Of a stretch of 64,000 nt of DNA, positions 26,699 to 36,767 are shown in pieces; within the stretch, counting starts at the first letter, position 1, and each line of letters opens with the position of its first letter. The notes under the pieces are model-generated. The model was given only the letters and a program-made list of their open reading frames with translations, searched no databases and had not been told where the DNA came from. Position numbers and translations under genes: made by a program. Source of the DNA: Natrinema hispanicum (GTDB lineage Archaea > Halobacteriota > Halobacteria > Halobacteriales > Natrialbaceae); contig NZ_FOIC01000008.1 of the NCBI RefSeq assembly GCF_900111485.1, positions 1 through 64,000 of the forward strand, read 5' to 3'.

Positions 26699-28216
26699 AT
26701 GTCTTCTGTCGCTACTGACGGAGACATGCGTCGCTCGCTCGTGATCGCGGCCGTCTTGCTCTTCCTTGCGTTCGTGCTCATCGGTGGGCCATCGATGGCA
26801 CTGTCGCTCTCGTCGAGCCAGCAGCCGGCCGCGGAGCCGACCCACACCACACAGCCAACCCCGGCCCTCGTCTCGTTCGACGACTCCAAGAGCGGCTTCT
26901 GGGAGTATCTCAGCCCTCGCAAGGGATTTCAAAAGCGGAGCCCGATCAACGTAATCGTCCGCGGTGATGTCGCGGATATCGAGCGGGTGCTGGTCGAAGC
27001 GAGCGACGGCGACTGGTCCGAGATCAACGAGTCCGAGGAGCCTGCGGTCCCGAAGACGTACGCCCTCGTTGGGGGCAACGCCTCCGACAACGAGACCCAG
27101 TCGATCACCGAACCGCCGTCGAACGACTCGGTCGCCACCGAGTCGAACACCTCGACGTACAACTCGTCGACCAACTCGAGCCCCGATGCAACCGACAACG
27201 CATCGAACGGCCCCCGGAGCCGCCTACCCGAGTTCAACTGGGGTGAGGCCGACGGCGGAACTCGCTACGCCTACGTCGACCCCGGACCCAACGAGAGCGG
27301 CTACTGGACGACCGAAACACGCCAGCTCGAGGACGGCAGTTACTACGGCCAGCGCTATCACATCCGCCTCTATGAGAGTCCCAACGAGGACGACGACTGG
27401 GTCGCCATGCAGACCCACTCCGAACACTTCGACTGGTTTACGCTCCGCCACCGCGTCCACGGCTCACAAGCCGCTCAGCGAACCGTCGAGTCCAACTTTA
27501 TGGCCCATCCCCAGATCGACGTCGAAGACGACGTACGGCGGATCTATCTTGGGAACAGCAACTCTTCCGATGCCGACGGCTGGGCGACGGTAGTCGATCT
27601 CGCCGGCCTGCTCGTCGTGCCCACGCTGGTCGGCATCCAGGCTCGCAGGCGTCGCTCTCACGACTCCACTGGAGCCGACCACGTCACCGACCGACTGGGA
27701 CAGCGAACGGCCGACGCCCTCGACCATCACCTGACCGCCGCCGATCGTCGTCGCCTTGCGGCTCTACTCGCCCGACTCGAGGGGGGCCACTTTGCCCTCG
27801 CCTTTGCCATCATCGCCCTGTTGCTCGGCGTGCGGGCGGGCGGTATCGTGCTCGAGCACCGCGCGACGTTCCTCAGCCCCCACCAGATCGCCGCGGTACT
27901 GTATCCGGTGATCAGCCTCGGTCTCCCGACGGCGACCTACCTCATCGCACGCGGGCTGACGCGCCGGCTCGACGCCGCCGTCGTCGCCGCGGGCTCGCTT
28001 GCGGTCGCGATCTGGCTCGACTACGGTATGCTCGGCGTCGATACACTGCCGCTCGAGGTCGTCGTCCAGCGGATGCTCGTCGTCGTCGCGCTCGGACTGC
28101 TCGCTGGCGGTGCGGCCAAACGCGCAGCGCGCCCCTCGAGGGTCAACGACATGTTGCTGGTCGGAATCGCGATGTGGGTACTGGTGCTGGTCGGCACGCT
28201 GTCGGGTCATTTCTGA
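26699..28216 (+). CDS. LssY C-terminal domain-like membrane protein
   Basis: 505-residue membrane protein. An N-terminal TM/signal region (RRSLVIAAVLLFLAFVLIGG) is followed by an extracellular acidic domain with SPINVIVRGDVADIERVL, and RYHIRLYES, HSEHFDWFTLRHRVH and FMAHPQIDVEDDVRRIYLG, which resemble the LssY C-terminal domain. A Ser/Asn/Thr-rich linker (about 150-180) may be glycosylated. The C-terminal 170 residues hold about five TM segments. ATGs at 26699 and 26726 both fit; the latter starts directly at the TM. Function unknown. Confidence 0.6.
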   Translation: MSSVATDGDMRRSLVIAAVLLFLAFVLIGGPSMALSLSSSQQPAAEPTHTTQPTPALVSFDDSKSGFWEYLSPRKGFQKRSPINVIVRGDVADIERVLVEASDGDWSEINESEEPAVPKTYALVGGNASDNETQSITEPPSNDSVATESNTSTYNSSTNSSPDATDNASNGPRSRLPEFNWGEADGGTRYAYVDPGPNESGYWTTETRQLEDGSYYGQRYHIRLYESPNEDDDWVAMQTHSEHFDWFTLRHRVHGSQAAQRTVESNFMAHPQIDVEDDVRRIYLGNSNSSDADGWATVVDLAGLLVVPTLVGIQARRRRSHDSTGADHVTDRLGQRTADALDHHLTAADRRRLAALLARLEGGHFALAFAIIALLLGVRAGGIVLEHRATFLSPHQIAAVLYPVISLGLPTATYLIARGLTRRLDAAVVAAGSLAVAIWLDYGMLGVDTLPLEVVVQRMLVVVALGLLAGGAAKRAARPSRVNDMLLVGIAMWVLVLVGTLSGHF

Positions 28217-28323
28217 CCGCCGTCGCGTCGATTTATCGGTGAAACGGCTCGTCACTCCTCTGTGAGGCCGGCGTTCTATCGCGGCGAGGCCTTAAGTTCT
28301 TGCGCCGTTGTTCTCTACATGAC

Positions 28324-29289
28324 ATGGCAAGCCCACCCCGCCAGCGCGAACGTAATCCTGGAACGACAGAACAAACGCAGGAATCAGCGGGTGAGCGTGC
28401 CTGCGACGAATGCGGTGGCGGGACCCTCGTCAAAAGCGAAGATCAGGGCGAACTCGTCTGTGACGAGTGTGGCCTGATCGTCGAAGGGACGAACATCGAC
28501 CATGGGCCAGAGTGGCGGGCGTTCAACCACTCCGAACGCCAGAACAAGTCACGGGTGGGCGCGCCGACGACCCAGACGATGCACGACAAGGGGCTGACGA
28601 CCTCGATCGACTGGAAGAACCAGGACGCCTACGGCCGGTCGCTTTCTTCGGACAAACGCAACCAGATGCGCCGCCTGCGTAAGTGGCAAGAGCGCATCCG
28701 CACCAAAGACGCCGGCGAGCGCAACCTGCAGTTTGCACTCTCCGAGACTGACCGGATGGCGTCCTCACTCGGCATTCCCCGTTCGGTGCGCGAGGTCGCC
28801 TGTGTGATGTACCGGCGTGCACTCGACGAAGACCTCATCCGCGGGCGCTCGATCGAAGGCGTCGCGACCAGCACCCTCTATGCCGCCTGTCGGATGGAAG
28901 GCATCCCCCGCTCGCTCGAGGAAGTTTCCGGCGTCTCACGCGTCGAGCGCAAGGAGATCGGCCGCACGTATCGGTATGTGGCCCAAGAACTCGGCCTCGA
29001 GATGGAACCGGTCAATCCCAAAAAGTACGTGCCTCGCTTTTGCTCGGAACTCGAACTCTCCGAGGAGGTCCAGGCGAAAGCCAACGAAATCATCGATACG
29101 ACGACCGAACAGGGACTGCTCTCGGGCAAGTCCCCAACTGGTTACGCCGCGGCCGCGATCTACGCCGCCTCACTGCTCTGTAACGAAAAGAAGACCCAGC
29201 GGGAGGTGTCCGATGTTGCGCAGGTAACCGAAGTGACGATCCGCAACCGGTATCAAGAGCAGATCGAAGCGATGGGGATTCACGAGTAA
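28324..29289 (+). CDS. tfb: Transcription initiation factor IIB (TFB)
   Basis: 321-residue basal factor that bridges TBP and RNA polymerase at archaeal promoters. The zinc ribbon has C27, C30, C46 and C49 (CDECGG ... CDECGL). The B-reader/linker segment with PEWRAFN follows, then two cyclin folds with repeats beginning near [15 protein letters not shown] and [17 protein letters not shown], and a recognition helix [20 protein letters not shown] box at about 28291 lies about 30 nt before the ATG at 28324, fitting a leaderless transcript. Haloarchaea carry several tfb genes; which one this is cannot be told. Confidence 0.93.
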   Translation: MASPPRQRERNPGTTEQTQESAGERACDECGGGTLVKSEDQGELVCDECGLIVEGTNIDHGPEWRAFNHSERQNKSRVGAPTTQTMHDKGLTTSIDWKNQDAYGRSLSSDKRNQMRRLRKWQERIRTKDAGERNLQFALSETDRMASSLGIPRSVREVACVMYRRALDEDLIRGRSIEGVATSTLYAACRMEGIPRSLEEVSGVSRVERKEIGRTYRYVAQELGLEMEPVNPKKYVPRFCSELELSEEVQAKANEIIDTTTEQGLLSGKSPTGYAAAAIYAASLLCNEKKTQREVSDVAQVTEVTIRNRYQEQIEAMGIHE

Positions 29290-29393
29290 GCGGTCGTCGG
29301 CGCTCGAGTCTCGACGGCGGACGCGACACAGGCTGATACTGTTCTTGATCGCTGACAGTGTCGTGACTGTCTCTCAGACGAGTCCTCGAGAAA

Positions 29394-29464
29394 TGCGCTG
29401 GCCGGGAATTGAACCCGGGCTATGAGCTTGGGAAGCTCATGTCCTACCACTAGACCACCAGCGC
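29394..29464 (-). tRNA. tRNA-Gly (anticodon CCC)
   Basis: 71-nt tRNA on the minus strand. The acceptor GCGCTGG pairs with CCAGCGC, the anticodon stem TGAGC/GCTCA encloses loop TTCCCAA, giving CCC, and the T-loop is TTCAATT. No intron is visible. Confidence 0.95.
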
Positions 29465-29595
29465 GCGATCCGTTCGAGTGTACCCGCCGATTACACTTCA
29501 ACGTAGCGCTCTCGAGCACACATCGAAATCGGTCGTTCGACCACTTTTTCGCAGGGAGGGGAGCCTATTAGGCACCACCACCCCTAGCCTGTCAC

Positions 29596-30390
29596 ATGAT
29601 CGACCTTCGCTTTTCGGAGGCAGAACTCGAGCAACAGCGCGACCACATCACGGGGTTCATTCGCGACCAGGTCGAGGCTGCGGGTGCCGACGGCGTCGTC
29701 CTCGGTTTTTCGGGTGGGATCGATAGCACGCTAACTGGCCATCTCGCCGTTGAAGCGCTTGGGGCAGAAAACGTCCACGGGCTCGTATTGCCGGCACACG
29801 TCAGCAGCGAAGAACACATGAGCGACGCCGAGCGGGTCGCCCAGAATTTGGAGATTACCTACGACGTGATCGAAATCGAGCCGATCGTCGACTCGTTGCT
29901 ATCTGTCTACCCTGAAGCCGAGGGTGACCACGAAGCCGTCGGCAATGCCCGTGCCCGTGTTCGGGCGGTGCTCAACTATCTCGTCGCCAATCACGAGAGC
30001 CGGCTGGTGTTGGGCACCGGCAACCGCAGCGAGGCCGCCGTCGGCTATTTCACCAAGTACGGCGACGGCGCGGTCGACTGTCACCCGATCGGGAACCTCT
30101 ACAAGGCACAGGTTCGCCAGCTTGCCCGCCACGTCGGCGTCCCCGAGGACCTGGCAGAAAAGACCGCGACCGCCGAGCTGTGGGCCGACCAGACCGATGA
30201 GGACGAACTAGGAATCAGCTACGAGACACTCGACTCGATTCTGGCGGCCCATATCGACGGCCCGCTCTCGGTGGCGGCGACTTGCCGGCTGCTTGAGGTC
30301 GACGCGGAGACGGTCGAGCGGGTTCGCGGGATGTACGACGGCAGCGAACACAAGCGTACGGTGCCGCCGGCTCCAGCGCCACTCGAGTAA
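29596..30390 (+). CDS. nadE: NAD+ synthase
   Basis: 264-residue adenylating amidotransferase that converts deamido-NAD to NAD with ammonia. The P-loop SGGIDS is at residues 39-44, VLGTGNRSEAAVGYFTKYGDG is the second conserved block, and KTATAELWADQTDEDELG-type residues bind the substrate. It has no glutaminase domain, so free ammonia is used. With nadK at 23908-24744, NAD metabolism is represented twice in this part. The ATG at 29596 follows a short promoter region after tRNA-Gly. Confidence 0.95.
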   Translation: MIDLRFSEAELEQQRDHITGFIRDQVEAAGADGVVLGFSGGIDSTLTGHLAVEALGAENVHGLVLPAHVSSEEHMSDAERVAQNLEITYDVIEIEPIVDSLLSVYPEAEGDHEAVGNARARVRAVLNYLVANHESRLVLGTGNRSEAAVGYFTKYGDGAVDCHPIGNLYKAQVRQLARHVGVPEDLAEKTATAELWADQTDEDELGISYETLDSILAAHIDGPLSVAATCRLLEVDAETVERVRGMYDGSEHKRTVPPAPAPLE

Positions 30391-30478
30391 TATCGACCGG
30401 GGCCGGTCCGGTTCGCTCAGCGAGACGTTCTCTGCTCGTCACTGAGGTCGCTGTGCGTGCGAGTTGTTCGGCTCCTGT

Positions 30479-31183
30479 TCACTCGAGCACGGCATCGATA
30501 TCGTCGGCGTGGGCGGCGACGAGATCGGCAAAGGCTGCGGCCTCGCGTCGCTCTTGTGTCGCCCGCTCGCTGTCGTCACGGAGCCGTCGTTTCAGGACCG
30601 GCAGCGTGTCGGTGGCGTTTGCCGCGATCTCCTCGGCGACCGACCGTGGCTCGTCCTCGATGCGCGAGATCACGCCCATTCGGAGCGCTTCCTCGGCATC
30701 GATCGATCGCCCGGTGAGTGCGAACTCGAGGGCGTCGCCCTCGCCCATGACGCGTGGCAGCCGGACGGTCCCGCCCCAGGCACCGAACAGCCCGAAGCTG
30801 ACGCCCGGCTCGCCGTAGGTCGAGTCGGGTGTGCCGATGCGGACGTCACAGGCCAGCGCGAGCTCGAGGCCGCCACCGCGTGCGGGGCCGTCGATCCCGG
30901 CGACGACGATCGCCGATGTGTCCTCGATCGCGCGTGCGACGCGCTGGCCCAGTCGCGCAAACTCGGCTGCACGGTCGCGATCCCCCTCGAGGGCTCCAAC
31001 CGCGTTCAGGTCCGCTCCCGCCGAAAAGGCCGGCCCGCGCCCGTGGAGATAGACCACCGGCTCGTCGGCGTCGTCGACTGCCGTCTCGAGCGCGGTGAGC
31101 CCGTCGACGGTGAAGGCGTTGCGCGCCTCGGGGCGGTCGAGCGTGATCGTCCGAATCGATCCGTTCGTGTCAACGTCGATCAT
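30479..31183 (-). CDS. Enoyl-CoA hydratase/isomerase family protein
   Basis: 234-residue crotonase-fold protein. The oxyanion-hole segments are GRGPAFSAGADL at about residues 48-60 and AGIDGPARGGGLELALACD near 95-110. The two catalytic glutamates of true hydratases fall in ARGGGLELALAC (Gly/Leu-rich) and YGEPGVSFGLF; the second is present, the first is not obvious, so reaction type is uncertain. It is divergent from the DUF7114 gene and shorter than the usual ~255. Confidence 0.85.
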   Translation of the reverse strand: MIDVDTNGSIRTITLDRPEARNAFTVDGLTALETAVDDADEPVVYLHGRGPAFSAGADLNAVGALEGDRDRAAEFARLGQRVARAIEDTSAIVVAGIDGPARGGGLELALACDVRIGTPDSTYGEPGVSFGLFGAWGGTVRLPRVMGEGDALEFALTGRSIDAEEALRMGVISRIEDEPRSVAEEIAANATDTLPVLKRRLRDDSERATQERREAAAFADLVAAHADDIDAVLE

Positions 31184-31243
31184 AGTTGCAGTCGATCAGG
31201 CGTTTCCAAAGGTCTTTGCCTACTCCGTCGTAACCCCCCGCTA

Positions 31244-32032
31244 ATGGAGAAGGCCGACAGCTGTCGGCGTGCCGCCGTCGAGGCCGTCGCGGACGTCGAA
31301 CCACCACGGTTGTACGAGTACATCGAATCCGTCCTCGACCGGGCATCGATGGTTCCCGCAGCACTCACCTTCGAGAGCGCTGTGGCGATGGCTCCCGAGG
31401 GCCACGCCCTCGAGGACGCTGAGGGCCGCTGCCACGACATCGAGCCCGAAGCTGGGACCCACCACCAATCACATGCGTCCGACCGCGATCACGACCCCGA
31501 GAGCATCGTCACGCACGCCGCCGGCGTCCAGCTCATCTACGAGGGGCTCCGACTGACGCGGTCGCTCGCTCACGACGAACCGTGGACGGCGACCGACGCC
31601 GATGCCAGCGATGCTGACCTCGCGATCCTCGCGGCCGATATCCTCGTCGCACGCGGCTTCTACCTGCTGGCTCACACCGACGCCGCAGGGAAAGCCGTCC
31701 GCACGGTCCAGTCGTTCGGGCGCGACCAGACCTGCCGCACTGAACTCGAGGCCGAGACGGAGGCAGATATCGGGACCGACAGCACCGATCCCGAATCGAT
31801 CGACACCAATCTCGAACGCGACGTGCTCGAACTCGCCGTCCGCACCGGCGCTGTCGCTGTCGACGAAACCCCGTCACCCAAACTGCTCGCCGTCGCCACG
31901 GACATCGCCGACGCGACCGGCACCTCGTTCCCGCCGGTCACGGAGTGTCTGACCGATCTCGAAGCGAAGGTCCGCGAACAGTCGCTCGAGGACTCAACGA
32001 CTGATCGAGCGACATCGGCGACGGATCACTGA
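31244..32032 (+). CDS. DUF7114 family protein
   Basis: 262-residue soluble acidic protein. It is mostly helical with segments PPRLYEYIESVLDRASMVPAAL, AAGVQLIYEGLRLTRSLA and LAILAADILVARGFYLLAHT, a layout reminiscent of the alpha-helical prenyltransferase fold but without Asp-rich motifs. I recognise it as the haloarchaeal DUF7114 family of unknown function. I use the ATG at 31244 (MEKADSCRRAAVEAVAD); the open frame upstream overlaps the enoyl-CoA hydratase gene antisense. Confidence 0.75.
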   Translation: MEKADSCRRAAVEAVADVEPPRLYEYIESVLDRASMVPAALTFESAVAMAPEGHALEDAEGRCHDIEPEAGTHHQSHASDRDHDPESIVTHAAGVQLIYEGLRLTRSLAHDEPWTATDADASDADLAILAADILVARGFYLLAHTDAAGKAVRTVQSFGRDQTCRTELEAETEADIGTDSTDPESIDTNLERDVLELAVRTGAVAVDETPSPKLLAVATDIADATGTSFPPVTECLTDLEAKVREQSLEDSTTDRATSATDH

Positions 32033-32210
32033 TCGTATTTCTCACACCGGCTGACTCGAGTTCGTCACCGATCGCGCACTGACGTGCGATCGCCGCTGCA
32101 ATGACGGCCAGTGGCGACGATAGATACTGGGAGCTCGCTACGCCATACCGACGCATAGCCCGTCCGAATCGAAACCCATAAAGACGGCTCCGAACAACGA
32201 AGAAGTACGC

Positions 32211-32282
32211 GCCTGGGTAGCTTAGCGGTAAAGCGCGTCCTTGGTAAGGACGAGAGCCCGGGTTCAAATCCCGGCCTAGGCT
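32211..32282 (+). tRNA. tRNA-Thr (anticodon GGT)
   Basis: 72-nt tRNA. The acceptor GCCTGGG pairs with CCTAGGC with one G-U pair, the anticodon loop TTGGTAA gives GGT, and the T-loop TTCAAAT is canonical. No intron. Confidence 0.95.
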
Positions 32283-32521
32283 TTCCCTGCTTTCTGGCGA
32301 GGACGTTTCCCACTGTGCCCTTACTGATCGTCTTCGAGCGTCTGTTCAATAGCGCAGCCCCTCTTCGTTGCCCCGCTTGGAAAGCTAGGAGAGGACGGGC
32401 CTCAGAAACGGGCGGGATGTCGATACGAGCGCTCGAGGGCGTCGACGGATCGATCGTTGTGTTTTCCTCAACGAGGCTAACAGACGGATAGTAACGACCG
32501 GACGGTGAGACGGAAGCGCAC

Positions 32522-33957
32522 ATGCTCGACGATTCTCGACGAGCGTTCCTGAAGACGCTCGGTCTTGGAGTCGGTGCCACAGGCGTCGGCGGTATCGCTG
32601 TTGCTCAGGAGACCACCGGAACCGATCAGTGGGAGCAACCTCGCGGCTGGACGACGTTTCGGGAGGGGCCACAGCGAACAGGTGCGATAGCCGAGGCCGG
32701 CCCCGCTCCCTACGCGACCACCGACTGGTCGCTCTCCCTTGACGGCACGATGCGTACCGGTGGTCAGGATACGCTGCCGAGCCGGTTCTCGCCGATGGCA
32801 CGCTGTATCTTGCAGTGGCGACGGAGACCGGGACCGACGACAGTACGGGATACGTCTCTGCGTACGATTCCACGACAGGCGACCAATTGTGGACGCGAAC
32901 TGATCTCCCTGCGCCCCGAACGCCCGCAGTCGGCGACGAGATGCTCTACTTTGCGACGAAGCCACCAAGTATCTCTCAAGACGGTCAGGGCGGCTTCGTC
33001 GCGCTCGATGCCGACACCGGCGAGACGAGCTGGTACAGGGATGATAACTCGGACTGGGCCGATCCCCTCCTCGCGGCGGGGAACCTCTACACGTCGCGTC
33101 TCGGTCGGTCGGACGATGGTCGGAATGTCTGTCGACTCGATCCGAGCACCGGAGAAACAGTCTGGAAAATCGACGCTGTTGGTGGCCAGATCAGCTACGC
33201 CGACGGAACGCTGTTCGTCAGTACTGGGAGCGCGTTAGACGCTGCTGACGGTTCTGTGCAGTGGAACATCTCCACCGAGGCCGGCGGGGATGCCACGGTC
33301 CAGACCGTGCGTGATGGACGCGTGTTCGGCGTCGAACGTGGTACGGGGGAAACCGAGTACGGTATCCAGTCACGGTCGGCAGCTGATGGCACGCTCCGCT
33401 GGATGTACTCCTTCGTCGGCGACGAGGACGACGAATACATCAGTCGACTCGCGGTCGATGACGAGCGCGTCTACTTCGTAACCCACGTGGGCGATCCGAC
33501 GAACGCCGGTGGGCGGAGCGCGACGATCACGGCACTCGCGGCGGAAACCGGAACGCTGGAGTGGCGTTACGAGACGGATGCTTACCTCGCCGGCGATCCG
33601 ACGGTGGCCGACGGGACACTATACGTCGGTGGCAAGTACGGACCCGCGTCGAGCCCCGAGCCCGAAGTCCCGGCTTACTACAAGGGACTCGTCTTCGCAC
33701 TTGACGCGGCGTCTGGTGAGTACGAGTGGGGATACGTACTCGAAGCGGGAACACCGCCGGAACGCCTGTCGTCGTCGATGAAACGGCATACACGGCGACG
33801 TACGACCCCACCGAACTCGAAGCCGAGTACGTCGATGCGACCCTCTTCGCCCTCGAGAGTAGTGCCGATCGGCCCGATGCCGCTCATCGGCCAGGGAACG
33901 ACGCCTGCTGACGAGTTGACCAATCTTCGGCTCGAGTGTGCTGTACCTGCTGGCTGA
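32522..33957 (+). pseudogene. Tat-exported PQQ-like beta-propeller protein, two frameshifts
   Basis: The frame starts at 32522 with a twin-arginine signal (DSRRAFLKTLGLGVGATG) and AVAQETTGTD. Near 32776 the coding frame shifts from the first frame to another (EPVLADGTLYLAVATETGT continues), which then runs through repeated propeller blades (GYVSAYDSTTGDQLW, GFVALDADTGETSW, NVCRLDPSTGETVW, LVFALDAASGEYEW). Near 33755 it shifts again (GTPVVVDETAYTATYD). Blades are of the PQQ-binding-repeat type, in an exported protein. Two separate shifts point to a pseudogene, unless both are sequencing errors. Confidence 0.85.
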
Positions 33958-34124
33958 TCGCTTGTGACACTCGCAGCGCTGTGGTATCGTGGTGATCTGA
34001 ATGCCGAACTGTCCGTCGTGTAACGGCCCTGTCTCGTACGATTTCGCGTCTGCACGGTGATGGTGACACCGTCGACTGGTGTCCACGATGTCGAGACAGG
34101 CGGTGAGACCGCCCAAAACGAGCG

Positions 34125-35777
34125 TTACCGGTCGGTCAACAGGCGACGCAGGATGTCACCGTAGGCGGGGCGAGTGATCAATACCCCGATGAAGACGCCG
34201 AGGATGGTGATGATCGCGAATCCGCGGAGATCGCCGAGGCTCAAGACGGCAAGCGGCGAGAGGGCCACGACGGTCGTCGCCGCGGCGGCTCCGATGACCC
34301 AGAAGGCTTTGCGGAACCGCGACTGGAAGACCCGTTCCGAACTGACGTCACCCTCGTCCATCACTTCGTCGGCGATGATCACGAGGTCGTCGACCCCGGT
34401 CCCGACGACGGCGATAAACCCGGCGACGTGGGAGAGATCCAGCGGCATACGTATCAACGCGGCGAATCCGAGCAAGACGACGACCTCTGCCAGTGCCGTG
34501 ACGATCATCGGCAGGGCGACGCGCGTGTCCGTATAGCGTGCGTAGACGACGCCGCTGACGGTAAACACTGAGAGAAGCCCGATCAGCAACGAGTACTGTT
34601 TGAACTGGTCGGCGTGGGCCGCTTCGATCGAGTAGACCTGACTCTCACCGAAATCAAGCGGTGCGCGCAGGCTGCCGGCTTGCAGATTGACCGAGAGCGA
34701 CTGGGCGTCCTGTTGGTTCTGAGCACCCATCTGGAAGATGGGGTCGTTGGCCCACTCTTGGCTTTGCATCGTCTCGGCCAGGCTCGAGCCCATGCTGTGT
34801 GCGGCGACGGGCTTGCCGTCGGTGACCGTCACCAGACAGTATTGATCGTTCTCGTGGTCGAAGTCGACGGTCCCGTTGGTGGTATCAAGACTACACCGGC
34901 CCATCCCTTCGCTCGGATCGGTGAAGCCCTGCTCGTTCATCTGCTGTTGGAACCCGGGTGCGGCGTCCTCGCTGACCTGAACCGGGACCACGTAGCCCTG
35001 ACTTGCCTGTCCCGGCCGCGACTGTTCTTGTCGAGGTGGGTCGACGCTGGCGATGTCGTCGCCGGTCAGCACCGTTTCGTTGGTCTGGTTCCCGCTTTCG
35101 GTGGGATAGTAGGCGACGACCTCGACGACGCCGCGCTCTGAGAGGATGGTGCGGAGTTCGTCGGAGCCCATGTTGGGCACTTCGACGACGATATAGTGGT
35201 CGCCGTTCGGCGTCGTCTGCTCGTAAACTGTGCCACCGGAGAGCCCCGCAGCGTTGATCTTCGTTTGGATCGTCTCGATGATCTGATCGCGGGTCCGCTG
35301 GCTCACGCCGTCGCGGATATCGTCTTCTGAGACGTCAGCGCCTGCCGATTGCAGTGCCGCAGCGAACTCCGCTTGGCTGACGTCGTCGGTGAACACCTCC
35401 GCGACGACCGTTCCGTCGTCTTGGACGTGGACGCTGGCGTTGGCCGGTTCGAGGCCGAGTTGGTCCGCCCCGTCACCGCGGAGCGCTGCCTCGAGTTCGT
35501 CGATCCGATTCTGGTCGACTTGCCCGTTGTCGCTGACCGCGTCAGGTGCGACCCCCTCGGCGGTCATCCCCGTGACGGGGGCCCGCAGCCGGGTCCCGCC
35601 CTCGAGGCCGAGGCCGAACTCGAGGTTCGTGGGGCTCTCCTGGAGGCTCTCGTTTCCGGCGACGCTGTTGTCGGCGACGATACCGCCGGGGATGAACAGG
35701 GCGACGACGGCAAAGCCGACGAACGCCACCAGCAAGAGCACCCGCCAGTTGGACTTGACGGTGCTGATCGGATTCAT
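34125..35777 (-). CDS. secD: Protein-export membrane protein SecD
   Basis: 550-residue RND-type subunit that with SecF aids Sec translocation, using the ion gradient. TM1 is at the N-terminus (VLLLVAFVGFAVVALFIPGG), a large extracellular P1-like domain follows with GLDLxGG-type FGLGLEGGTRLRAPV, and about five TM segments follow including VAGFIAVVGTGVDDLVIIADEVMDEG, the conserved region of SecD. Archaea use SecDF without SecA. The secF gene lies just upstream on the same strand and overlaps its start by 4 bp (35774-35777), so they form one operon. Confidence 0.94.
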   Translation of the reverse strand: MNPISTVKSNWRVLLLVAFVGFAVVALFIPGGIVADNSVAGNESLQESPTNLEFGLGLEGGTRLRAPVTGMTAEGVAPDAVSDNGQVDQNRIDELEAALRGDGADQLGLEPANASVHVQDDGTVVAEVFTDDVSQAEFAAALQSAGADVSEDDIRDGVSQRTRDQIIETIQTKINAAGLSGGTVYEQTTPNGDHYIVVEVPNMGSDELRTILSERGVVEVVAYYPTESGNQTNETVLTGDDIASVDPPRQEQSRPGQASQGYVVPVQVSEDAAPGFQQQMNEQGFTDPSEGMGRCSLDTTNGTVDFDHENDQYCLVTVTDGKPVAAHSMGSSLAETMQSQEWANDPIFQMGAQNQQDAQSLSVNLQAGSLRAPLDFGESQVYSIEAAHADQFKQYSLLIGLLSVFTVSGVVYARYTDTRVALPMIVTALAEVVVLLGFAALIRMPLDLSHVAGFIAVVGTGVDDLVIIADEVMDEGDVSSERVFQSRFRKAFWVIGAAAATTVVALSPLAVLSLGDLRGFAIITILGVFIGVLITRPAYGDILRRLLTDR

Positions 35778-36649
35778 GAGCGGACCCCCTCGAATTTGTA
35801 CCAGCGAAGCAGACTCAGATTCAACATGTAGGTGTTCATCAGGTCAGCTGCGAGGCCGACGAACAGGATGATACCGATCGATGCCAGCAGGTCGATGCCG
35901 AACAGAAACGCCGCGACGCCCATCACGAGCATCGCGACCATCGACGTGACCGTCATCGTGACGCCAGTGCGCATCGCGCGGTAGGTACTCTCATAGAAGT
36001 CACCGCTGCGGCGCAGGACGTGGTTGTTCAACAGGATGTCGGAGTCGACGGAGTAGCCGATCAACATCAGCAGGCCGGCGACCGTCCCAAGCGAGAGCGG
36101 AATCCCGACGAGTCGCATGAACGCAAGCGGGATCATGAGGTCCGAAAACGCCGAGATGACGATCGCGATCGAGGGGACGAACGTCCGAAACAGCAGGAAG
36201 GCGATCGCGCTCATCCCGACGAAGGCAATGACGAGTCCCATGAGGGCCGTCTGCTGGCTTCCCTGGCCGAAGCTCGCCGACGTCGACGAGATCGATTGGA
36301 CGATCGCGCTGTCGCCGTCTTGGGCCAGGTTCGATTCAGCCTGCTCTCGTAGGGACTGAGAGTCGGTCGAGGCGAACTGCACGATATACTGGTTCTCGCC
36401 GCCTGCCCCAGTCACCGATTCAGGCTGTTGATCGAACGCCGACGAGATCTCGTCGGCCGACGCCGTCGTCTGGACGGTCAGTTCCGTCCCACCGGCGAAG
36501 TCCATCCCCAGCGGCACCGGCGTGCCGTACACGAGAAACGATCCACTGAGGACGAGCAATGCAACCGCGAGGACCGCGAGCGGAACCGCCGCGAGTTGGC
36601 GGTTACTGTACCGGTTGTATTCGATCTCCGGTACGTCGAAATACGCCAT
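35774..36649 (-). CDS. secF: Protein-export membrane protein SecF
   Basis: 291-residue partner of SecD. It has TM1 (AAVPLAVLAVALLVLSG), the conserved LGMDFAGGTELTV segment, and a five-TM C-terminal core including TVAGLLMLIGYSVDSDILLNNH, the SecF signature. The ATG at 36649 gives MAYFDVPEIEYNRYSNRQL as in other haloarchaeal SecF; a further in-frame ATG at 36691 adds 14 residues and is less likely. The stop overlaps the secD start by 4 bp, indicating translational coupling. Confidence 0.93.
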   Translation of the reverse strand: MAYFDVPEIEYNRYSNRQLAAVPLAVLAVALLVLSGSFLVYGTPVPLGMDFAGGTELTVQTTASADEISSAFDQQPESVTGAGGENQYIVQFASTDSQSLREQAESNLAQDGDSAIVQSISSTSASFGQGSQQTALMGLVIAFVGMSAIAFLLFRTFVPSIAIVISAFSDLMIPLAFMRLVGIPLSLGTVAGLLMLIGYSVDSDILLNNHVLRRSGDFYESTYRAMRTGVTMTVTSMVAMLVMGVAAFLFGIDLLASIGIILFVGLAADLMNTYMLNLSLLRWYKFEGVRS

Positions 36650-36767
36650 ATATCGCTTCTCTTGCAGGCCCCCGAAGTAAGCCTTCTCCATTTCGACTCC
36701 CTTTCATCGCCGCGTGTCAGCGAATCGACTCCGACGGCCCCGCCACTCGCGACGACGACCCACTGGC

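Noticed and set aside
30464-31243. Upstream part of the DUF7114 frame
   Set aside because: It overlaps the enoyl-CoA hydratase gene antisense; the ATG at 31244 starts the family-like sequence.
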